Positions 33,701-45,599 of a DNA stretch of 64,000 bases are shown one piece after another. A model generated the notes under the pieces. It was not told where the DNA came from. It ran no database searches and saw only the letters and a list, made by a program, of their open reading frames with translations. The DNA comes from Sorghum bicolor (taxonomy: Eukaryota > Streptophyta > Magnoliopsida > Poales > Poaceae). The translations under genes and the position numbers were made by a program. Location: contig NC_012874.2 in the NCBI RefSeq assembly GCF_000003195.3, forward strand, positions 62,001-126,000. The letters run 5' to 3'. Position 1 is the stretch's first letter. Each line of letters starts with the position of its first letter.

Positions 33701-34233
33701 TTCTCCAGGATACTGTTTTGGGTGGCAACAGTAATCATTACCAATCTCAGTTTGGAAGGCACGCAAGTGATATGGAGTTTGATGATCCTGCTATATTGGC
33801 TGTGGGCAAAGGGCTGATGCCTGGAATTGGCGATTCAGGGCTGGAGATGAAAAATTCTCCTGCTTTTCAAGCACAGTTGCAACCAGAAAGAAGCGATCCA
33901 AGGTTTCAGTTACATGTACAGCCAAATGTGCAGTCTCATCAAAACCTGAGATTCACAGACCCTATGCAGGATGGCTTGAACCATATGAATGATAATTATC
34001 TGGCATCCAGATTTTTAGCTCAGAACCATGATCCTATATCCCCTTATGCGCAGATTCCGCAACAACCCAGAAACTCGCAGCTTACAAATGGTCACTGGGA
34101 TGGGTGGAGTGATTCGAGACAAGGGAATAACACCGCTATGTCTGGCATGTCGAGGATGCTATATCCAAGTGAAGTGAACAAGTTGCACATGCTGGGTTCA
34201 AATGATATCTATAACAGAGCCTTTGGAATGTGA
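27713..34233 (+). CDS. CNOT4/NOT4-type RING-RRM E3 ubiquitin ligase
   Basis: NOT4 proteins are RING ubiquitin ligases tied to the CCR4-NOT complex; they act in translational quality control and mRNA decay. Exons: 27713-27805, 27908-28035, 28220-28400, 28489-28598, 29982-30065, 30138-30186, 30284-30375, 30860-30989, 31138-31214, 31308-32941, 33200-33613, 33695-34233 (1176 residues). Residues 8-60 form the C4C4 RING (CPLCAEEMD, CKCGYDICVWCWHHI, CPACRTRYD). A linker coiled coil rich in Lys follows. Then an RRM begins at RVIQRNLVYIIGLP and runs through GKVLKVSVSRP to YITYAKEEEAIRCIQAV. A CCCH-like finger follows (CFGTTKYCHAWLRN, CGNPDCLYLHD). The C-terminal two thirds are Ser-rich and disordered, with a tandem repeat in exon 11. 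The ATG at 27713 starts the conserved MSDDGDRTCPLC. Confidence 0.95.
33270..33600 (+). repeat. Coding tandem repeat in exon 11 of the CNOT4-type gene
   Basis: About six imperfect copies of a unit near 19 residues (57 nt), with consensus RFPSAFSSGFSSQDGPN, lie in a row. The clearest copies are at 33470-33530 and 33530-33590. The same DNA stays open in a second frame because of the repeat, which is an artefact. Confidence 0.8.
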
Positions 34234-35321
34234 TTCTCCTGGAATACTGTGTCTTTGAGCTGACATGTTCTAACTTGGGGCATTTGTCAATTTGTTGAAG
34301 TAACTGGTTGCACAACACATACCTGAGCTGTGGATAGTGGTGTTGTGCTTATGAGCTGGTACACGAGTATTTGTTGCTATTGGAATTGACCAAAATGAAC
34401 CTGAGTTTTGGTCCAGCCATTTGAAATTACCAGGTATGCATGCTATTGACGAGTTTTTTTTTTATTATTATTATTAGTGAGCAGGTGTTCTATGTACTGT
34501 TACACAAACAGGTTGAAAACTGACCTTCCTTTTGGTTTATTTGTTCATGATCAGGTTCATTCTCTTCTATGATTTGTAAAGCTTGAGTGAAAAGAAAGAT
34601 TATGTGCCAGAAGAACAAAGCAGCTGAAGTTGAAATAGATAGAGTCATAGAGATATGTCTATAATGTGGTGTGGTGTGACTCGTGAGTCAAACAGATGAA
34701 GCTTATAGGTGGCTTGGCTTGATGGCAGATTGTTTTCTTTTGTTCTGTACATGATGATATTGGTCGGTGTTGTAGTAACTTGGTGATCGGTGGCTGTCTT
34801 AACTTGTAGTGGTTGCTCTTGCTCCCGCCTGTTTGCAGCTCTTCTTTGTGGCTGCCTGGCGAGTACATGCGTATTGCATAGGGAATTGAGTTTATGTTAA
34901 TTAATAAGGGAGTTGAGGTGAAGGTTTATAGGAAAGTCATAATCTCTCAGTGTTACCCATGGTATAATAATAATGACATACGATACTGCACTGGTTTCTT
35001 TGCTAGCATACTTTTGTTTCAAAAAAAAAACATAACATTTCTTAAAAACAAACACTATGCTTCGATTTGCCTGCCAAAACTTTGTTCCCTTAGTCTCCAG
35101 TTAGCTAAACATAATAATAAATCCTTACATATTACATACAGCTCAGGGATTGGGTGTTTCTTTCTCAAGCCAGTTAGTTTACTCTACTCACAACTTAGGG
35201 ATTCAGTAGTAGCTACAAGAATGAAACGGACTAAGAGAGGACTGGCATCCCATAGTCCCATACAAATGTAGGTGCATACATATAAATACGATAAGGCTTG
35301 GGGGCAACTGCAATTCTCATC
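34234..35321. other. Convergent 3' region between CNOT4-type gene and receptor kinase
   Basis: Both genes end towards this stretch, so it should hold two 3' UTRs. A (TTA)n run lies at 34462-34477. No further coding sequence recognised. Confidence 0.5.
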
Positions 35322-38300
35322 TCATCTGAGACCCGGACGCATGAGCAGCTCGTCGAAGGATGCTCCGTTCTGCTCCAAGTCCACCGCCACACTACCTGAA
35401 TTGTTGTTCACGGACGACGAGGCACCACCCATGGACCTGTTGCTGTTGGACACAAGCAGCTGCTGTTGGATTGTAGAGCGTTGCATCTCCTGGGGTCCCC
35501 GCTCAATGGCAATGGCGTCCTGGATCTCCTTGAGCACCTCCGAGATGGGAGGCCTCTGCGCACCCTTGGGCTTCACACACATTATCGCCACCTCCGCTAT
35601 CTTCCACACTGACTGCAGGTCATAGCCTCTGTCCAACGATTCATCAACAATGGCGTGGATGTTCCCGCTCTCTATGTGCGATCGGGCCTGCCAGATTCAT
35701 TCATTTAACTTAGTTTTTACATCCAGTGCTTTTGCTTCAGCAGAAATCAGAAACTCACTGATGGAACAGGAAGCAAAACTGATGCTAGTAATATTCTCTT
35801 CTTACCCATGCAACAATGTTACGGCAGTTGAGCCCAAAGTTGTCATTTGAGATTGGTTCATGGCCGGAGATGAGCTCCAGCAGAATCACGCCGAAGCTGT
35901 AGATGTCGCTCTTCTCTGTCAGCTGCTGCGAGATATAGTACCTAACCACACCAGAACAAAATCGATTCGTTAGACAAGATGAGACAGAATGATACAAAAC
36001 ACCTCAGTCAGATTGCTTGGCCTTACTCTGGGTCCAGGTATCCCACTGTTCCTCGAACTATACTTGACACATGAGACCCATCCACTGCAGGTTTCGATAG
36101 CCCAAAGTCTGCAACTTTTGCTCTCATGTTCTTGTCTAGGAGAATGTTGCTGCTCTTCAGGTCTCTATGGATGATTGTTGGGGAGCATCCTGTGTGGAGA
36201 TACTCTATACCTGATTTTTTTGCAATTTCACATTCAGAACCAGAACTGTGGTGGCTAATTTCTCCATATTCAATATACAAGTAGTGAATTGTGAAACCAG
36301 CAGACCACAAACCTTTTGCAGAATCTTCTGCAATCTCAAGACGCTTTAGCCAGCTAGTTATCTTTACATTATCAGCTCCTGCGAAACACCACCAAAAGTT
36401 TACCCTCATTTGTATATGTTTTCTCTATTGGCTATGGGGTGCTGTCATCTAACACTTGATGACTTGATGTTGCTGCCAGGGTTGAATCACAATTGAGAGC
36501 TAAACTAGAGATATCTGGCATACACAAAAGCCTGTCTATCATTAAGCAGAATCTGATCTAACTTCATGTTTGAGTTCAGTTAATTAAACCTGCATGAATG
36601 CTCTCCAGTTACAGAAGATGTAAAATCAACAGTAGAAGTATTAGTTAAGTTATATACCAGAAACATTTAGCTTGTGGAAGAATAACTATCCACCTACTGA
36701 TCCTACATTGTAGATTTACCATCAGTTGGATGTGGACTTACCACGGAGGTGCTCTTTTAGTGTCCCATTATGCATGAACTCGTACACTAGTATGTTTTTA
36801 CCATCTTGCTGACTGTAACCAAGGAATGTAACCAGGTGTCTATGATGTATTCTGGAAAGCAATGTCACCTGAAACAAGATGTTAGCCAGCTATATATATA
36901 TGCAATAACACACTAAGTTCCATATTTCAGGTTGCCATAATTGAAAATTGCATAAAAATATACATAAGGGTTTATCCGGTTATTTTTTTAGATAAAGGAT
37001 AGTTCATACCCCATCTACCAACTGGTAGAATCAGGCCAATCATTACAAAGTTCGGCCCGTAGGCCAGCACATGAGCTGCAAAGTACTCCAACTTACAGCC
37101 ACCCACACAAAAGAATAGAGTAAAGTTTTTGACTAAACAAGACCAATAGATCTGTTTGAAAACCACCCTTTGAAAGCAAAGAATGCAACTATTTTGAACT
37201 AATGTGGTGAGTATGAGAACAAACCTCATTCAAGAATTCTCGGATTCCCTGATAGGAGTCATTTGTGAGAAGTTTGACTGCAATCTCTCTCCCATCAGCC
37301 AACTTTCCATAGTATACTATGCCAAAGCCTCCAGAGCCAATTCTTCTCTCAAATTTGTCAGTAGCATCTTCAATTTCAGATAAAGAAAATCTGTGTGCTG
37401 ATTCTGTAGCTACTTCACTAAAATATGAACCAAGTTTTTTTGCTGGTGCTGCAATAACAACAGTGTCTGGAGATGGCAAAGAATCACTGCATGCCCTAGC
37501 ATAATATCAGATATGCCAATTGAGCTAAAGAGTGTGTACCTTCATGAGATTTCTTCTTTCTCCTACATGTAATGAAATAGCATCCAATAGCAACGCCTAG
37601 TAAGACAATGGCTCCAATGACCACACATATAACAATTATGGTGTGGCTAATGCCATTGCTTACAATGTGAAGGCCACTGTTGCCTGAGAAGCTGCATGCA
37701 TGTAACAATTTAGAACATATGAGAGTCATGCAACCATTCTAAGAACAGCATAGCTTTTGATCTGTATATGTAAGCAATTTGATGGCACTGAATAGTGAAG
37801 GCTGCCAAGCCAGATTAGTGTTCAAAAGCATGATCTGAAATTAATAGTCTGCTTTAAGGACAGATACTAACTTCAAAATAATGCTTCTCTTGAAAAGTGC
37901 TTTTGGAACCTGCCCAGACAGCTTGTTGTTTTGAACATACCTGCATAAGTTTTAGTTCATAATAAGAGCACTCCTTTTTTCCATAAAGATCCTCACAGAG
38001 ATGTACTCGTATCAAAAATCATAAATCACTAACATGAATTTGTCTTTTGGTTCTTGAGCAGATTATGACAAGGTGCACACAAGGATGTTTAACTTACAAC
38101 TCTTTCAGGTTAGGTAGGTCTCCCAAAGAAGATGGCAATTCACCAGTTAACTGATTGTTCTCAAGGTGACTAGAATGAAGAAAAGCACCATATATTAGTA
38201 CAATCATTTCAGAATAACATATTACCAAAATAACTGGAAACTTACATATACTGCAAATTATGGCATTCGCTGAAATCAGGAATTTGACCAGAAAATAAAT

Positions 38301-40451
38301 TACCATCAAGCCTTCTGCATTAACAGAAACATGTCGATCAGACAACAGAAGCCAAATACTTGGACAAAATAAAGATAAAGTATTCAGTCCTTACAGCTCA
38401 ACCAGCCCTGATAACTTTGTCAGTTCCACTGGGATACTTCCTGTAATGTTCTTCCCCGACAATGTGCTGCAAGAAAAAAAATATATTAGGTGCCAAATAC
38501 TTTTTCATTAAGGTAGGCCAAAAATTGAAGGTACAATTGACATGGTTGTCATACATTGAGAATACCCTTGGAGAAGCTTCTGAACTGCATTGCACCCAGG
38601 ACCATGATGCTGGTAAGCATGGATCACCACCCTCTTGTGCCCAACCTTCCTGTGGATATCGTGATACCATGCTGGCCATGATATTTGCTGTTAATGTTGC
38701 ATACACCAATTCAGTCCCAAAGTGGATTTCTTATTCTGATTTCTGAAACATAAGGGGTCGTTGCAGCTAGGACATAGAAGAAGTAGCAGAACCGTGCACA
38801 ATCGCTTACCATCTTGTGATCCCATAGTAATTTGGACATATTTGTAAATCTCCAGGGCGTTCAAAATAGGACCCTTTGAAGAATCATTTGTCTTCCTGAA
38901 CCCAAACGAGAAAACAAATGGAAGTGTCAAATTCGTGTAGCCCGGTTCATACAAACGGTATTTCCCTTGAGCATTCTCCTCCACATCAACAGTTGGTTTA
39001 CTGAGCGCTTGCATGCCAGGGACCTCTAACTTAAATTTCCTCGTTTCATTTGGTGCCAAATCTTCAATTTCTGCAAAATATGAGACTCCCCAAGCATTTG
39101 CTGGGAAACCTTCCAAGTCAAGGCGGTAGTTCAAGGACCCATCCTGGCCAACTACTGCTGTTTGCATGACCTTTTCAGGTGGTTCTTCATTGGTACCGAC
39201 GAATATGGGTTTCGTGGTTGATATTCTTTCAGTCCCTGGAGCAACATCAACAAGGTAATTTGCTCTCCTCACAGAATCAGATTCCCAGATTCTGTCAAAT
39301 GGATCATCAGGGTATCTGTGGAACAAGAATGTTGTTTATAACTGTGGTCAGGGTGTGGAACCTATGTACAATGTAAAAGGCATGAGCATGCACGGTGTTG
39401 TGCAGTGTTAGTACCTCACTGAATCATTGCTTTCTGCGCCAAAATTTATCCTCGCAGACAGTCCAAGAAAGAAGCGTGTCTCATCAGTGGTGTAGTAGAG
39501 CGATCCATTAAACTGTCGAAGCTCAAGAGTAGAGATGAAGGGCTGTCCCGTGCTGGCATTGGAGAGACAAACACTGAGCGTGGGAGCAGCAGCCAAGATA
39601 ATGGCTTCCTCGACGACGGGGGTGGTGGCGTCGTCCACGACAATGGTGGACCAGGGGGACGCGCCGATGGAGATGTCGAACTTGGGGTAGACGTTGCTGT
39701 TGTCGAAGTTGCCGTAGAGGAAAGTGGCCCTGACGAGGTAGCGCGTCCGATTCCTGACGTTCATGGTGTAGCAGTACTTCCTGTTGTCCGCGGGGAAGTA
39801 GCGCACGGTGGTGAGCTGTTGCTGCTGCTGCTGCGGGCCGTTCTGGACCAGCAGCTGCGCGGTCTGCCCGCCGCCGGAGACGAAGGTGGCGTCGGAGGTC
39901 CATTGGATCCCGATGGCGTCTGTGTGATCGCGAGCTCCCCCGCAGTCCAAGCTGATGAAACCTGGGGGAGGAGCAGGATTGGATGGGGCAAATTAAAGGT
40001 GAGATGGTGAGGTTTCTTAGATGCAGTAAGCAGGGTAGTGGAACACACTATAATCCAAGCTAGTTGCTTACTCCGTTAGCTTAGATTTACTAGTTCTATC
40101 ATTCATGGAATGCAAACTAACTGACCCCAAAATCAAACAGGGGTTCAGTGTGGATATGCACATTCATCTGCTTGCAATATATTTCGCAAATCTCCTGGAG
40201 AAGCTGGAGCATTTCGTCCCCATGACATTATTGGCTATGAGTATGAATGCGTAAAATAAAGCTGGTAGAAAAAGGGCGGTGCGGCGCCGCCGTAAACAAA
40301 ACAATAATAACAAGAAGAAGAAGAAAAAACGAATCTTTGGAGAATGGGGGATGGAAGGGCAGGGTGGCTCACCAGGCTGCGCAGCGGACGGCGAGACGAG
40401 GAGGAGCAGCAGGTGGAAGTGCACGGGGAGGAGGAGAGCGGCGGCAGCCAT
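35322..40451 (-). CDS. Malectin-like LRR receptor-like protein kinase (At1g67720 type)
   Basis: Plasma-membrane receptor kinase of the LRR-I group. Exons on the minus strand: 40451-40373, 39961-39415, 39315-38810, 38687-38555, 38466-38395, 38314-38246, 38169-38098, 37940-37872, 37691-37540, 37466-37225, 36868-36742, 36378-36313, 36210-36027, 35941-35806, 35687-35322 (939 residues). Order: signal peptide ([19 protein letters not shown]), malectin-like ectodomain starting FISLDCGG, the [12 protein letters not shown] motif, about three LRRs each on its own 69-72-nt exon, a transmembrane helix ([20 protein letters not shown]), then the kinase with GSGGFG, catalytic Lys (REIAVK), [14 protein letters not shown], the activation-loop end GTVGYLDPE and SDIYSFG. 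All catalytic motifs are present, so the kinase should be active. Ligand and pathway are unknown. The assignment to the At1g67720 clade is from memory of overall sequence. Confidence 0.94.
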
Positions 40452-40735
40452 GGAAGTTGGCTTGCGAGGTCGTCCGGCCCCCTATCTCGCAGCCACCGCC
40501 ACCGCAGGGAGGGAAAGGGAGCAAGGCGGCAGCGGCAGCGGCAGCGGCAGCAGCAGCTAGCTGCTCCTTTTCGCCCGCCGCCCCCAAAGCCGATGCGCTG
40601 CTTCTGCGGCTGTTACTAGCAAAGCAGGGACGCCGGAGTAGTGTGTTGGTGGACGAGATGGTTGGTTGGAGAACAATTCCAATTCCACCACCAGTCCACC
40701 TGCTCCTCTGCTCACTCTAGACCAGTGTACTCTCA
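40452..40735 (-). promoter_or_regulatory. GC-rich 5' leader of the receptor kinase
   Basis: Contains a (GCC/GCT)n trinucleotide run at 40530-40560 and GC-rich leader sequence. Open frames across it on both strands are artefacts of composition. No clear TATA box identified. Confidence 0.4.
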
Positions 40736-40748
40736 AATCAACCCCTGA

Positions 40749-40802
40749 AAATAATAATAATAATAATTATTATTATTATTCTTATTATTATTATTATTTA
40801 TT
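40749..40802. repeat. (AAT)n/(ATT)n microsatellite
   Basis: AATAATAATAATAATAATTA leads directly into TTATTATTATT repeats, giving an imperfect trinucleotide palindrome about 400 bp upstream of the receptor kinase start. Confidence 0.85.
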
Positions 40803-43457
40803 AAGCAAGGGAACAAAATCGAGATACAGTAGGCAGACAATGGTCATCGGAGAGAGAGAATGTGTGGGACATGGGGATTGACTGTCTCGCTGCGAGTACA
40901 AACCGGAAGCTCGGGGGTTTGGGGGTTTTGGGACGCACCGACTTCACTTTAATTATGTGTCGAATTTATTCAGCAGTATTTTTTGCCAAGTGAATAAACT
41001 CTTTAGGTGGGATTTCCGTGCAGGCCGTGACAAACTCAAATCAAAATCCAACCGGAGCTTTGGTGCCTGCCAACTTAACACTCCTCCTTGTGACACAACA
41101 CAAAACGCCCCGCGTTCATTCGGTCACCCACCGCCCACTTCTGTTACAGCTAATCCTTTTCTCTGGGTTGCTAACGTGCACATGGCTTTACCAAATATAT
41201 TTTGCTTTCAAACAAAACAGCAATCTGCAGATACCATGGTTTTTTCTTTGGCTGGCTGAAAAAAATTGATGTTGATTTGTTGAGGAAGAAAAACACTGTT
41301 CTATAGCTAAAAAGTAGCGCGGATAAGTTCAAGCGAATAGAGGCTAGTTGCAAATCATAAAAGTGCAACGCTCAAATGGGATATCAAGAAATACTAACAT
41401 ATTAAATTAACACCTTTATATCTTCTTTATTAGTTCCCGCTCAAAAAAATTTCATCCTATCTTATCAAATATTTGAACACATGCATGGAACATTAAATAT
41501 TGATTAATATAATTAATTATAGGGTTTACATGTATTTTTTGAAACGAATCTTTTAAGTGTAATTAGTTTATAATTAGATACTAATTACTATAGTTACAAA
41601 TGTGCTACAACATCCAAAACTTTTCTTTTCGCGAACTAAACAAGGCCCTTTCTTTCTGTATAAATGGAATTTTTTTTACAACAATATATAAACTGAAACA
41701 TACCAACGCCAAGCTTGTTGGAAGATGTCGTCTAGTATAGGTACCTAAAATACAAATCATGGCACTCATCAGGCAGTTTGAAAATTGAGTCTAGAGGAGC
41801 TTCAAAATGCTTAGGGCAATACACAGTACCTCTAGACGGTTTCCCTCTTTAAAAAAAAAATAAAAACAAAAATAAATATTATATTATGTATGTGTATGCC
41901 ATCCCATATGATAATTTTTTAGTATGACAAAAACGTCTATAAAAAGACTAGTTATTGTAACTTTAGGGTGAAAAAAGGAAAGTATGTTATGTGGTACACG
42001 AATATATAGTTGCAGGTTTATGTTTCACTAATGGAAACACGTGTAATAACTGCAGAGGCAGAGCTTCCATATATAGTAGGGCCACAAATGGCCCAGGCAT
42101 GGCTTCCCCTCGTCTAAACAATTTCTTATATAATATAAGTAATCATGAGTAAGTACTTATTCCACCACTCAAGTAACACTCCAAAAACTTTACACCCTAT
42201 CCTATTAAATATTTAGACACATGCATGAAGTATTATATATATATAAATAAATAATTATACCGTTTACATGTATTGTACGAGATAAATTTTTAAGCCTAAT
42301 TAGTCCATAATTAGACACTAATTCCTACAGTAAAATATGTGCTAATAATAGATTAATTAGATTTAATAAATTAATATCACAGTTTACATATGGATTCTAT
42401 AATTTTTTTATTAATCTAAGTTTAATACTTCAAATGTGTGCCGGCATATCCGATGTGCATTCAAAAGCTTTTTATTTTAGAACTAAACAAGACCTCAAGT
42501 AAACAAGAAAATACTAATATGACCCCTCTTTTGTTAGTAGTAACAAAACATGTCATCCTTGTCAAGCAAGCTCTGGTAATTTAATTGCACCACAAGGCAA
42601 TGACCAATGGTGCAATGGGTCGTCATGGATGGAGTACATGCATGTCAGCTTTAGTTTGCCCTTTGACATCACTGTATTTTTATATTACCTCGTTCGTTTG
42701 AGGCATTGTTTAGTTCGCGAAAATTTTTGAATTTAGCTACCACTTTTGTTTGTATTTAATAATTATTATCTAATCATAAATTAATTAGGTTTAAAAATTC
42801 ATCTCGTAAATTATAGATAAGCCGTATAATTAATTATTTTTATCTATATTTAATGCTTCATGTATGTGTTTAAAGGTTCGATGTGATAAAGAATCTTAAA
42901 ATTTTTTAAAAACTAAATAAAATTAATAATATTTTTCTCTCGTAATAAATCGCCAACGCACACCAGCTCCCATAAGTTGACAGTACTACTCCTCAATGCA
43001 TCATTGTAGCCGCATGATGCATCATTGTAGCCGCATGCAGCATGCGAATGCGTCCTTTTCTCCCTCTCTCTTTTTGCATGTGTCAAAAAGGTGATTTGGA
43101 TGGGAAAACCGAGCACAAACTACTAAAAGCTAAAAGCAAGTATTGTAATAGCAACAATCACATCCACCAAGTCTTAAGCTAGAAGCATTCTTCTTTTAAT
43201 TATTTCTTTGGGCGTGCACGAGCACGGAGCACCTGGTATATATTGACACAAGATATGCCAGCCAGCCATTGCAATTTGCACGGCTATTGCCACTAATGCC
43301 TTGCATGCAATGCTCCATTCGATCGTGTCCTCCTGTTCCTCTTCTTTGCCTGCCATTTCACTGTGTTCCTACTTGCTAGCTAGTTTCATTTGACTTTGTC
43401 TCTTTATATACTCTAGGCATCTAGGGCATATGTGGGTGTGAAGTTAGCAATGCAGAC
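40803..43457. other. Intergenic stretch with decayed GGCCTTGTTTAG elements
   Basis: Three degenerate copies of the family can be traced: 41425-41647 (ends CGAACTAAACAAGGCC), 42170-42495 (ends ACTAAACAAGACC) and 42703-42922 (starts GAGGCATTGTTTAGTTCG). A 21-bp tandem duplication (CATCATTGTAGCCGCATGATG) lies around 42998-43038. No gene recognised. Confidence 0.5.
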
Positions 43458-43996
43458 ATACACTACTAAAAACTTTTAAGAAGCGATTTGAAAACCTCCT
43501 TGGAAGCAGATGCCCCCTTTGCCCGCCTCGATTAATATCCACAGTTAACGGAGGCGCGGAAAATAGATTTATGGATATAGATACCTTAAATTGACTGCCT
43601 CCAAAAAGTAGCCTATTTATGGAGGCGGTTGTCTTAAGTTGCTCGCCACCATAAATCCATTAACGGAGGCAAGCGCATTATAATGTCTGCCTCAAAGAAG
43701 GTCGAGGCCCAACCAGCCCAAGTGAGGCCTGATAGCTATCTTTGTATATATACATGGACTTAGGGTTTGCTTGGGAGCCGGTGGTTAGACATGGGAGAGA
43801 CCACGAGCCTCGTGTGGGGAGTCCGCGAGATTTGGTCCCAATGGCGAGTGACAAACGGGATCTAGTCTCGGCGGCGAGCGAGCACATGCTGGCGCAAGAT
43901 CCCGAGTGGCAGCGAAGATCGTGGATTCGGTGCTCCTCTTCATCACGTATGCCTCTCCCCCATCTTTCTCTCTCTTCCCCTCTTCATGTCCATCAC

Positions 43997-45152
43997 TAGA
44001 AAATGGCTATTATAGGACTCCAATCGTTGTGGCTTCTCCTAAATAGGACTTGTAACGTTGGTTTCTCCCAAACAGGACTCTAAACATTGTTTATAAGCTC
44101 TAATGATATTTTGGCCCTTTCTAATTAATTTTGATAATTTAAAATACATGTATTTTCAGTTAATGACTGTATTGCCCTTTAGCCTTTGTACACATATTGA
44201 CGTTTCAGTTTCTCTCTAAAAAAAGATTGACGTTTCTACTGTAAAAGATCAGACATTTCTTGTTCGACTCCGCTGCCGCCGCCCCACCATGGCGCCGCCT
44301 CTCCCCGGCGATCCACCGTCGCTCGGCGAGCCCCCGGCGGCGGTAGGCGATCTGCTCCAACCAACGAACGTTGAAGCCCTATCTTGCAGCCTCGTCGCGC
44401 TGGCAGGAGGCCAGACGACAAGTGACCTAGGGCTTGCCTCGCCGGGCAGGAGACTAGACGACACCAGGAACGACGCGCTCATGCACATGACCACAGTGGG
44501 GCTTCTGCTGCTGTGGTGTGTCTCGTTTTGCGTCTTTGTACATGATCTTGATGTCTTGTTCTGTGCCCAGCCCACACGGGAAGTTCCAAGCGTTCCCACA
44601 CTGGAACTCATGAATTACTTCCTATGACTTAGATCTTGTTTCGAACTAAATTATGGTCTTATGAGATGAACTTGTAATTGTTAGATTCATATTTGTGTAA
44701 AAATTTATGATTTTATCCATTGCTTGGATCATCTTTTACTTATTTATTTTGCATAGAATATTATACATGTTGAAGTTTATTTTTCAAATCGTATATGTTG
44801 GCGTGGTGCTATGACCAGCCGGCGGCCAGCCAGCTCAGGCTACGGTCAGCCATGGCCAGGCAGCGGTCACCTGCCCAGCCATATACGTACAGCCAAGACA
44901 GGCGCAGCCGCAGCCACTAGCCCAGCCGAGACATGCAGCCACCATGTTAGGACTTCAAATGGGCAGCCAGGGGCAAAAGAGTCATTGTTATGGTCAAATA
45001 CATGTATTTAGGATTTAAAATATGGTTAATTGTATTAAAATGTTATTAGAGCTTACAAACAATGTTTGTAGTCCTATTTGAAAGAAACAAATATTTGTAG
45101 TCTTATTTGAGATAAACCCCAATGATTGGAGTCCTATAATAGCTATTTTCTC
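43997..45152. mobile_element. Mutator-like (MULE) element nested in the CACTA element
   Basis: Left end TAGAAAATGGCTATTATAGG; right end, as inverse complement, GAGAAAATAGCTATTATAGG. The inverted repeats continue for about 150 bp on each side. An exact 9-bp duplication GTCCATCAC flanks it (43988-43996 and 45153-45161), the MULE signature. The interior contains a GC-rich block at 44260-44600 with an ATG-started open frame of 112 residues (MAPPLPGDPPSLGEPPAAVG...) that I do not recognise. This arrangement is like a Pack-MULE carrying host sequence. Confidence 0.88.
44289..44627 (+). CDS. Unrecognised open frame inside the MULE
   Basis: A 112-codon frame from ATG 44289 to a stop at 44625-44627. 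Its N-terminal third is Pro/Gly-rich and GC-rich; its C-terminal part has a hydrophobic stretch (TVGLLLLWCVSFCVFVHDLD). No domain is recognised. It could be captured gene sequence or chance. A frame on the opposite strand is almost as long, which lowers confidence that this one is real. Confidence 0.2.
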   Translation: MAPPLPGDPPSLGEPPAAVGDLLQPTNVEALSCSLVALAGGQTTSDLGLASPGRRLDDTRNDALMHMTTVGLLLLWCVSFCVFVHDLDVLFCAQPTREVPSVPTLELMNYFL

Positions 45153-45599
45153 GTCCATCACTCCTCTCTCTCTCTCTCCACTTTGCAGATCTGGACAGAC
45201 GGTGCGGCCTCCACCACCACCACGACGGCTCCCTCAACAGAGGCTGCAAATCTACGGTGAGGAGGCGGATCCAATAGCGGTGGTGAGGAGCCCTCCACCA
45301 GATCCGGCTGTCGGGGCTCCACTGGCGGCTCCTCTATGTGCAGATGCTGCTGCGACACGCGTCCAAGTGTGGTTCCGGTGGTTGCAGATCCCAGACGACA
45401 ACGATGAGTCCGAGCTCGATGTCGGGACCATATAGGCTGGCATTGGGCTCAGCTTTTTTTCTGATTAACCACGACAGGTAGGGGCAACCGCCTCGGTTAA
45501 TCACCCACTAACGGTGACCTTTCATCTGTGGTGGTTGCCCTTGTTCGGCACGAAAAATCAAAAGTGCCCGCTGCAGATAAGAATCCCGTAGTAGTGATA

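Larger units (their letters stand above)
43461..45596. mobile_element. Non-autonomous CACTA (En/Spm) element, 2.14 kb
   Basis: Left end CACTACTAAAAACTTTTAAG, right end GAATCCCGTAGTAGTG, so both termini read CACTACTA inwards. A 3-bp target duplication ATA flanks it (43458-43460 and 45597-45599). Subterminal GGAGGCGG / CCGCCTC repeats occur on both sides (43550-43680 and 45480-45540). No transposase was seen. A MULE is inserted inside at 43997-45152. Confidence 0.85.

Noticed and set aside
33338..33817. 159-codon plus-strand frame overlapping exons 11 and 12 of the CNOT4-type gene
   Set aside because: It is an alternative frame of the coding tandem repeat and crosses a real intron. The translation is a Leu/His-rich repeat without family support.
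40247..40720. 157-codon plus-strand frame opposite the receptor kinase first exon
   Set aside because: It is composed of Arg/Ala/Gly runs from a trinucleotide repeat and leader, with no conservation recognised.
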